NCBI GenBank assembly: GCA_903860085.1
Contig: CAIOPD010000082.1
Location: forward strand, 1 to 22,037
DNA length: 22,037 nucleotides
Direction: 5' to 3'
DNA from: an uncultured Pseudomonadota bacterium
GTDB taxonomy: Bacteria; Pseudomonadota; Gammaproteobacteria; Burkholderiales; Methylophilaceae
The notes under the pieces are model-generated. The model saw nothing but the letters and a program-made list of their open reading frames with translations, was not told where the DNA came from and ran no database searches. Numbering within the stretch: position 1 is the stretch's first letter; the number at the start of each line of letters is the position of its first letter. This document shows positions 17,701 through 22,037 of this stretch, in pieces. A program made the translations under genes and the position numbers.

Positions 17701-17965
17701 CTAATAATGATTGTGATTCTATATGCTCGATATCAGCGACTGTCGAGCTCAATGAGCGTTCGTACGAATATAAAATTCGTCCTGACATATCAGTAGGAGA
17801 CATACCAGAATAACTCCACACAACACTAATTACTGGTATTTTAATATCGGGAAAAATATCAACTGAAGTCCTAAATGCCACCAATGGACCGAAAACTAAT
17901 ATAAGTATCGCCATTACTAAAAAAGTATATGGTCGATCTAAAGCAAGCTTAACTAGCTTAATCAT
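14738..17965 (-). CDS. RND efflux pump permease (AcrB superfamily)
   Basis: A 1075-residue inner-membrane antiporter that exports substrates using the proton gradient. It has TM1 (about 12-30), a first periplasmic loop, TM2-6 (about 335-490), a cytoplasmic linker, TM7 (about 553-571), a second periplasmic loop and TM8-12 (about 898-1060). The proton-relay acids D402-D403 lie in GILVDDATVTIENI. R997 and T1004 (YRFRPVLMT) match AcrB R971 and T978. The lysine equivalent to AcrB K940 is replaced by A967 within GVATANSVLVVSFARE. This motif is, from memory, typical of a non-AcrB RND subgroup, so the pump is probably not a standard AcrB orthologue. Its substrate is unknown. It lies 33 bases after the sensor kinase gene and is followed by the adaptor and outer-membrane factor genes. 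Confidence 0.93.
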   Translation of the reverse strand: MIKLVKLALDRPYTFLVMAILILVFGPLVAFRTSVDIFPDIKIPVISVVWSYSGMSPTDMSGRILYSYERSLSSTVADIEHIESQSLLGYGVVKIYFQPNVDIRTATAQVTSISQSVLKQMPPGVTPPVILNYNASTVPILQLALSSQLMSEQKIYDFGQNFIRPQLASVPGSTVPSPYGGKTRQIQIDLDPQAMLAKHVSPADIQTTLTNQNLIIPVGTIKLNQYEYNVKLNSSPEDFDEINNLPIKTINGTTIFIRDVAHVRDGYPPQTNIVRVNGSRAVLMSILKSGQASTLDVIDGVKKLLPKVSETLPKELQLSTVGDQSLFVKAAVTGVMHEGIIAALLTSLMILLFLGSWRSTLIISASIPLAILSSIIALSVIGESLNIMTLGGLALAVGILVDDATVTIENINWHLEQGKAVKDAILDGAKQIVTPAFVSLLSICIVFIPMFFLTGVSRYLFIPMAEAVVFAMIASFILSRTFVPTLANYLLRPHASHGHSEEYFAFLADDKNQAAKANLNIFVRFQRGFDRVFEFVREEYAKKLKSALSHRGLFIFVFMTFVCLSFLLVPFLGQDFFPSVDSGQIKIHVRTQVGTRVEATATEFDRIERTIRIAIPSTQLKSIVDNIGMPNSNINQAYNNTGTIGAQDGDILITLNHEHNKTDEYVKKLREILPRTYANTTFSFLPADIVTQILNFGAPSPIDIQVMGPNQAENLAYVKNLASKLKSIRGIADLRLQQANDSPELRVDVDRSRAKILGITEQDVTSSLVTTLAGTAQIAPAFWLNPKNGVSYPIVAQTPQYRMDSLSALENIPVPSLQGGETQVLGALATIKRGSSPAVISHYAIQPSLNIFATAQDRDLGGLAADIQKVISDANSNLPKGSSIELRGQVQTMNTAFSQLLFGLLGAVVLIYLLLVVNFQSWSDPFVIVTALPAALGGIVWMLFITSTTLSVPALTGAIMCMGVATANSVLVVSFAREKLAELKDPMLAAMEAGFYRFRPVLMTALAMILGMLPMALGLGEGGEQNAPLGRAVIGGLMFATVATLFLVPVIFSLVHRNKQLFDNEQFNSGASINV

Positions 17966-17998
17966 TGGGTATTCATTTTCAAAAATTTTAGCATGGGG

Positions 17999-19417
17999 TT
18001 AGACGCTAGCCGCTGATTTTTGAAGCGGTAACTCAATCTTAACTTGAGTACCCTGCCCTTCAATACTTTGCACATCAATCACGCCACCATGAGCCTGACA
18101 TATGGTGCGCACAATATACAGACCTAAGCCAGTGCCTTGAGAAGTTGAAGACCGTACTTTATCAGCACGATAAAAACGTTCAAAAATATAGGGGAGTGCA
18201 TCGGCTGAAATACCAACACCATTATCTTTTAAAACCAAAACTGCTGCCCCAGCCTCAGCAAAAACTGACACCACGACTTTACCAAATTGAGGCGTATATT
18301 TAACTGCATTATCAAATAGATTGACAATTACTTGCCTGATGCGAGCTACATCGCCCCCAATTAAAACTGGCGATGAGGCATTAATAGCAACTGAAATATT
18401 TTTTTCATCTGCAAGTAGTTGCATTTGCTCAATAGTTGATTGAACAAGTTCCGAAAGATTAATCACTTCGTTTTTCGCTTTAGCCTCGCCTGCTTCTAAA
18501 CGTGCAATCGACAACAGGCTTTCAACAATCGCAGACAACCGCTCAATCTCCTCCAAAATGCTACCAAGGCGATCGTGTGTTTCAAAATTTAAAGACTTAT
18601 CTTTTTGCAAGGTTTCTAAATCACTACGAATAATAGCGAGTGGTGTTCTTAATTCGTGTGAAGCATCTGACGAAAAGCGACTAGCATTTTGATAGGACTG
18701 ATCTAAACGATCTAGCATCTGATTAAGTGTTTTGGACAAATGCTCAATAGGATCACCCGTATTAATTTCAGCTAATCTTTGTGAAACATTCCCATAGGTT
18801 ATTTTCTCTGCCGATGCTCTTATTGCCTCAACTGGACTAAGTGCAAGTTTTACTAAGAATCCACCCGCTATAATCGCTATAACAGTTACAACCGCTAGAC
18901 CCACAATCAAAGTAATAACAAATTGTTGTAGGACCCGCTTTGTCTCAACAATTGGAACACCCATCTCTATCAGATAGGTCACACTGTTAAGCTCAGTCTT
19001 ACAACCAAATACGAGAACATTGTCATATAAATTTGATGATACGCCTTGCTCACAATTACTTACCAAATGATAAGGAATAAATGAAATAGACCCTGGACTA
19101 AAGCTTCTATCCTGTGGTGGTCCAGATAAATAAACAACCTCTTTACCTTCTTTTAATATTTTTATAAAACGATTACTGTCTTCAGGAGAAAAAATCTGTT
19201 CTAACTGTGCGCTTAAACCACTTATGTTTTTTTTATCAAAAGAAGGAAGAACATCATGACGAATATGATCAATCCGTCTAGAAAATGTTGAATATATCTC
19301 AGCATAAAGATGCGTCTGTAAGCTCTGGTATGTATAAGTTCCAAAGATAATAAAAGCAGATACAACTAGAAGCGTGTACCCAAAAATTAAGCGGGTGTAA
19401 ATAGAATGAACGTTCAA
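17999..19417 (-). CDS. Sensor histidine kinase of the efflux operon
   Basis: A 472-residue inner-membrane kinase. TM1 is at 9-28, a periplasmic sensor at about 29-165, TM2 at about 166-188, HAMP at about 189-240 and the dimerisation helix with phospho-accepting H254 in SSDASHELRTPL. The ATPase domain has NLFDNAVKYT (N box), DNGVGI (398-403) and GTGLGL (428-433). The periplasmic part has two cysteines (C122, C139) that could form a disulfide or contact a metal; no known sensor fold is recognised. The start is TTG at 19417, overlapping the regulator's TGA (TTGA), with a weak AAGAAG site upstream. It should phosphorylate the regulator encoded just before it and thereby control the pump genes that follow. 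Confidence 0.92.
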   Translation of the reverse strand: MNVHSIYTRLIFGYTLLVVSAFIIFGTYTYQSLQTHLYAEIYSTFSRRIDHIRHDVLPSFDKKNISGLSAQLEQIFSPEDSNRFIKILKEGKEVVYLSGPPQDRSFSPGSISFIPYHLVSNCEQGVSSNLYDNVLVFGCKTELNSVTYLIEMGVPIVETKRVLQQFVITLIVGLAVVTVIAIIAGGFLVKLALSPVEAIRASAEKITYGNVSQRLAEINTGDPIEHLSKTLNQMLDRLDQSYQNASRFSSDASHELRTPLAIIRSDLETLQKDKSLNFETHDRLGSILEEIERLSAIVESLLSIARLEAGEAKAKNEVINLSELVQSTIEQMQLLADEKNISVAINASSPVLIGGDVARIRQVIVNLFDNAVKYTPQFGKVVVSVFAEAGAAVLVLKDNGVGISADALPYIFERFYRADKVRSSTSQGTGLGLYIVRTICQAHGGVIDVQSIEGQGTQVKIELPLQKSAASV

Positions 19418-20094
19418 TCTATTGCTTCTTTGCCAAATACATAACCAGAGCCTCTAACTGTTGAGATAAGCTTAGCTTTATAACCTTCGTCAATTTTTGT
19501 CCGCAACTGACGAATATATACATCGACAATATTGGTTAGATTTTCGAAACTTTGGTCCCAAACATGCTCCATAATCATGCTTCTCGAAAGAACTCTTCCA
19601 GCATTGATTGCCAAATACTCAAGAAGCGCATATTCCTTATTGCTTAAATCTATTCTTTTTTTAGCTCTTTTAACAATATGGGTCATTCTATCAAGCTCGA
19701 AATCTTCAATTTGGATCACATCAACTTGACTAGCTAATCTTCGGCGAAGAAGCGCTTTCACTCTGACGAAGAGCTCAGCAAATGAAAATGGTTTTGTTAA
19801 ATAGTCATCTGCACCAGCTTCAAAAAACTTAACTTTGTCTTGTACTGAATCACGAGCGGTAAGCATTAAAATTGGTACATTGCGATTTTTTGCGCGAATA
19901 ATTTTAAGAACTTCGCTACCATCAATAACAGGCAACATGACGTCAAGAATAATTAAATCGTATGCGTAAGTTAAGGCGTGATCTTTACCAGACTCACCAT
20001 TAAAGGCTAAATCTACGGCAAAACCTTCGCTCCTTAAATTATTAGCTAAACTATTAGCTAACTTTTGCTCATCTTCAACCAACAAAATACGCAT
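19414..20094 (-). CDS. OmpR-family response regulator of the efflux operon
   Basis: A 226-residue DNA-binding response regulator. The receiver domain (1-115) has acidic E7/D8, phosphorylation site D51 (LIILDVMLP), T79 and K101 (LTKPFSFAEL). The winged-helix output domain (about 125-221) includes LSNKEYALLEYLAINAGRVLSRSMI and VDVYIRQLRTKI. The ATG at 20094 is chosen because the family begins MRILLVEDE. An in-frame ATG at 20109 would add five residues but has no Shine-Dalgarno. It is the first gene of the leftward operon and probably autoregulates. Heavy-metal or antimicrobial stress are the usual inputs of such pairs, but the actual signal cannot be read here. Confidence 0.93.
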   Translation of the reverse strand: MRILLVEDEQKLANSLANNLRSEGFAVDLAFNGESGKDHALTYAYDLIILDVMLPVIDGSEVLKIIRAKNRNVPILMLTARDSVQDKVKFFEAGADDYLTKPFSFAELFVRVKALLRRRLASQVDVIQIEDFELDRMTHIVKRAKKRIDLSNKEYALLEYLAINAGRVLSRSMIMEHVWDQSFENLTNIVDVYIRQLRTKIDEGYKAKLISTVRGSGYVFGKEAID

Positions 20095-20350
20095 TAGTAT
20101 TTTTCTCATTATTAAGTAAGTGCAACATGCTTATTAGTTACCTATCTTAGCAGTACTAAATGAAAGATAGATTAATTGAAAATTAAAATTCACTCATTTT
20201 TGATTTTAAAATCAAATTACTTTTAAGCCTACTTAGATAAACGACGCTCATTATTGAATAAATAATTGTATGCATAGGGTGCAACAAAAATATTTGTATG
20301 CAATTAAACCGAATGACGATATTCAATTTATGAAAATATTGTATTTTAAA

Positions 20351-20379
20351 TTGACAGAACAAACACATTGAGTTTGAAT
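20351..20379 (+). promoter_or_regulatory. Promoter of the outer-membrane protein/ModE unit
   Basis: A perfect TTGACA (20351-20356) and TTGAAT (20374-20379; 4 of 6 matches) are separated by 17 bases. The transcription start is predicted around 20386. That places a palindromic operator from about +1 to +26 and leaves a leader of about 60 bases before the TTG start at 20448. Confidence 0.6.
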
Positions 20380-20385
20380 GATCAA

Positions 20386-20411
20386 ACGTTATTCCCGTTA
20401 AGGAATAACGT
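20386..20411. promoter_or_regulatory. Palindromic ModE-type operator
   Basis: ACGTTATTCC (20386-20395) and GGAATAACGT (20402-20411) are perfect 10-base inverted arms separated by CGTTAA. The outer half-sites CGTTAT and ATAACG are 12 bases apart, the geometry I recall for the E. coli ModE box at the modA promoter. The site covers the predicted transcription start, so binding would repress. A ModE-type HTH protein is encoded two genes downstream on the same transcript, which supports the assignment. An alternative reading is a 5'-leader hairpin. Confidence 0.65.
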
Positions 20412-20447
20412 CATAAATCATCAAATGGCATTTAAATTGGAATTAAA

Positions 20448-21317
20448 TTGAAATCTAGTCTTAAATATTTAATAACTTTCAGTATTATTTTACACAATCA
20501 AACTTCGTCTGCTGATGGCTTAAATGACTGGCAATTAATGGTTGGGGCATCCAAAGAGGCTCAACCACATTGGATAACTCCAATTGCAACAGTTACTCCT
20601 AGGTTAGAGCAAGAAATTCGATTGGACCTCACAAAACAATATATGACAAATGGTTCTACATATACGAATTATGGAGCAGGCAAAGGGCTAGAGCTTATTC
20701 CGTCCGAAAATACTGAAATTGTAATCAACTTACCCAACTATCAAACACGCGACGGCGGCGCATCGAGCGAAGTAAATGGCTACATTAATAGGGCATGGCA
20801 GGACGAAACACTCCTATTAAAATATCGCTTCTTGTCAGCAAACGAAGAGAGTGGCAATTACATTCTTACTGGCTTTCTTGGAGCTAGCATTCCTACAGGA
20901 AGTGACTATTCTACATTTAGTAATCAAAAAGAAGTCTACACAGCAACACTTGCTGCAGGAAAAGGCTGGGGAAGCAGAGAAAGTGGTTTGGATATACAGA
21001 GTACATTAGGAATAAGCAGCATAGCGGGTGAACAAAAGAAAATTGGCACTAACATACCTTCTGTTGCTTGGAATACGACATTGCAAGCACATGTATATAA
21101 GTACTTCTGGCCAGAAGTAGAAATGAATGTGTCACATTTTGAAGACGGTCCCGCTCATGGTAAAAACCAAATAATCATGACTTATGGGTTGGTTTTAGGA
21201 AGGCTTAAAGTTACAGACAACTCCAATTTCATCATCGGGGTGGGGTATCAAAATGCAATTTCAGATTACACACTATATAGTCATGGATGGAATCTAACAA
21301 CCCGATTAACTTTCTAA
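20448..21317 (+). CDS. Outer-membrane beta-barrel protein (transporter/MetA-pathway-like)
   Basis: A 289-residue protein with a signal peptide (MKSSLKYLITFSIILHN, cleavage probably after SSA at about 22) and alternating beta-strand sequence through to a terminal Phe (LTTRLTF), as in BAM-inserted barrels. Strand-like segments such as LLLKYRFLSA, YILTGFLGASIPTG, YTATLAAGKGWG and FIIGVGYQNAI resemble the 'putative MetA-pathway of phenol degradation' barrel family (PF13557), but the match is by eye. The start is TTG at 20448 with GGA six bases upstream; no in-frame ATG fits. The gene follows a promoter with a ModE-type operator, and the HTH gene starts four bases after its stop. Passive uptake or export of a regulated small solute is inferred; the substrate is unknown. 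Confidence 0.65.
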   Translation: MKSSLKYLITFSIILHNQTSSADGLNDWQLMVGASKEAQPHWITPIATVTPRLEQEIRLDLTKQYMTNGSTYTNYGAGKGLELIPSENTEIVINLPNYQTRDGGASSEVNGYINRAWQDETLLLKYRFLSANEESGNYILTGFLGASIPTGSDYSTFSNQKEVYTATLAAGKGWGSRESGLDIQSTLGISSIAGEQKKIGTNIPSVAWNTTLQAHVYKYFWPEVEMNVSHFEDGPAHGKNQIIMTYGLVLGRLKVTDNSNFIIGVGYQNAISDYTLYSHGWNLTTRLTF

Positions 21318-21321
21318 TGTA

Positions 21322-21672
21322 ATGAAAAAAATTAATATAAAGATACGAGTTTCAAACGGCTTTGAAACTGTAATTGGTCCAGGTAAAGCTGATTTACTTC
21401 AACACATAATTGATACTGGCTCAATATCAGCTGCGGCTAAAAAAATGAATATGTCATACAGACGCGCTTGGGAACTCATTAACACGATGAACCAATCTTT
21501 TGATGAACCAATTGTAATTGCAAAAACTGGTGGAATTCATGGTGGCGGCGCTGAGTTAAGCGATTTTGGTATAAAAATACTGAATCTATATAAAGTACTT
21601 ATACAAAAGATGCTGGCTACAGTTGATGAAGAAATTACACAAATTAATAGCCACCTGAAATCTTGGAAGTAG
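21322..21672 (+). CDS. Stand-alone ModE-type winged-helix regulator
   Basis: A 116-residue protein matching only the N-terminal DNA-binding domain of ModE (LysR-like winged helix). The helix-turn-helix is at about 33-57 (GSISAAAKKMNMSYRRAWELINTMN), and the wing region has KTGGIHGGGAELSDFG (about 68-83). A dimerisation helix follows (about 84-110, NLYKVLIQKMLATVDEEI). The C-terminal Mop/TOBE molybdate-binding domains of full ModE (about 260 residues) are absent, so it either responds to another signal or represses constitutively. It is co-transcribed with the outer-membrane protein (four-base gap). A ModE-like palindrome over the shared promoter suggests autoregulation. The family call is firm; target and signal are inferred. 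Confidence 0.85.
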   Translation: MKKINIKIRVSNGFETVIGPGKADLLQHIIDTGSISAAAKKMNMSYRRAWELINTMNQSFDEPIVIAKTGGIHGGGAELSDFGIKILNLYKVLIQKMLATVDEEITQINSHLKSWK

Positions 21673-21830
21673 CGCCACGTAAACGTTGGACTGAAGCACA
21701 ACAATTGGCATTAGATGCTGCTGTGGCAAGAGGTGAATGGAAAGTGCCATCAGCTAAAGCAGAAATATTTAGCGAGCTGTTTAATCTAGTGCCAACACTG
21801 CCAACGTCTTATCGCGTGGACGATTTATAA
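21663..21830 (+). pseudogene. 55-codon reading frame, possible gene fragment
   Basis: An open frame from the TAG at 21648-21650 to TAA 21828-21830 encodes RKRWTEAQQLALDAAVARG and then KAEIFSELFNLVPTLPTSY, ending RVDDL. The composition looks like real protein and the frame is less AT-rich than the genes before it. The only start is TTG at 21663, overlapping the ModE-type gene's end by ten bases, with no ribosome binding site. It may be the C-terminal remnant of a longer gene cut off at a junction near 21660, or a very small gene. No family is recognised. Confidence 0.4.
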
Positions 21831-21832
21831 AC

Positions 21833-21849
21833 TGTCGTGTTAAACGACA
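21833..21849. promoter_or_regulatory. Inverted repeat ahead of the last gene
   Basis: TGTCGT (21833-21838) and ACGACA (21844-21849) pair across five bases. The repeat begins three bases after the preceding stop codon and lies just upstream of TATAAA (21854-21859), a possible -10 for the gene at 21867. It could be an operator or a short terminator hairpin; no T-run follows. Confidence 0.3.
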
Positions 21850-21866
21850 CTTGTATAAATAACTGT

Positions 21867-22037
21867 ATGCGCATAAATGAATTCACCACAATAAAACCCA
21901 TCAAGCCACTAACACCTCCACAAGCCAGAATTAATGCGTTAAAACAGCAGCAAACAAAGGCTAAGACGGCATTAAGTGCTGAACGTGAACGGCAACAACA
22001 AGCTAAGGCAACAGAACGAGTACAAAAAGCACAACAG
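21867..22037 (+). CDS. 5' end of a Gln/Lys/Ala-rich coiled-coil protein (runs off window)
   Basis: From ATG 21867 the frame stays open for 57 codons to the window edge. It begins MRINEFTTIKPIKPLTPPQA and then becomes a highly charged, Gln/Ala/Lys/Arg-rich helical stretch with repeated QQQ (ERERQQQAKATERVQKAQQ), probably a coiled coil. TATAAA at 21854-21859 may be its -10. The style recalls small phage or mobile-element proteins, but no family is identified and the C-terminus is unseen. Confidence 0.45.
   Translation, partial: MRINEFTTIKPIKPLTPPQARINALKQQQTKAKTALSAERERQQQAKATERVQKAQQ

Larger units (their letters stand above)
20110..20447. other. Divergent intergenic region between the efflux and ModE units
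   Basis: This 338-base AT-rich gap drives two transcripts in opposite directions. Near the regulator gene, CTATCTT (20142-20148) and AAGATAG (20164-20170) form inverted half-sites with centres 22 bases apart. TTTGATTTT/AAAATCAAA (20199-20216) is a perfect 18-base AT palindrome. Either could bind the response regulator, but no clear -35/-10 pair for the leftward operon was identified. The rightward promoter and operator are listed separately. No convincing gene lies inside. Confidence 0.5.

Noticed and set aside
20183..20368. 61-residue - strand open frame in the divergent intergenic region
   Set aside because: AT-rich, Ile/Leu/Ser-laden translation with no family resemblance; it overlaps the promoter elements of the + strand unit.
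20386..20411. Reading the palindrome as an intrinsic terminator
   Set aside because: No T-run on either side and no gene ending just upstream; position over a predicted start site fits an operator better.

Overview
The window looks like chromosome of a moderately AT-rich betaproteobacterium. The tRNA methyltransferase–isc cluster resembles the Methylophilaceae (Methylotenera/Methylophilus type), but this is judged from gene order and protein character only; no search was run. No rRNA, tRNA, CRISPR array or complete insertion sequence was seen.

Left part (1-10035, + strand). The 3' tip of an unknown gene is followed by a phosphate-selective-type porin. Then comes a nearly complete iron-sulfur cluster assembly block: trmJ, cysE, iscR, an extra NifS-type cysteine desulfurase, iscS, iscU, iscA, hscB, hscA and fdx. 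The desulfurases take sulfur from cysteine, whose synthesis CysE starts. IscU is the scaffold, IscA a carrier, HscB/HscA the release chaperones, Fdx the electron donor, and IscR the [2Fe-2S] sensor-repressor. A good IscR type 1 site overlaps the iscR promoter, so the classical feedback loop appears intact. No iscX follows fdx.

Middle (10036-12139). A SulP-family anion transporter with a STAS domain lies on the - strand, convergent with fdx. Upstream of it lies the decayed C-terminal half of a LysR-type regulator on the + strand, with three in-frame stops and no helix-turn-helix domain.

Right part (12140-20109, - strand). Five tightly packed genes, transcribed leftward, encode an OmpR-type response regulator, a sensor kinase, an RND pump, a periplasmic adaptor and an outer-membrane factor. 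This is a self-contained, locally controlled tripartite efflux system. Its DNA is visibly more AT-rich than the isc block.

Divergent from it (20110-21672, + strand) is a two-gene unit: an outer-membrane beta-barrel protein and a small stand-alone ModE-type winged-helix protein. A consensus-like promoter is followed, right at the predicted transcription start, by a perfect 10-bp-arm palindrome with ModE-box geometry. This is the most interesting element here: a probable autoregulated outer-membrane channel unit whose regulator lacks the usual molybdate-binding domain.

The last ~370 bases hold a 55-codon reading frame without a good start and the 5' end of a Gln/Lys/Ala-rich gene that runs off the window. 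Both look like accessory or phage-derived DNA.
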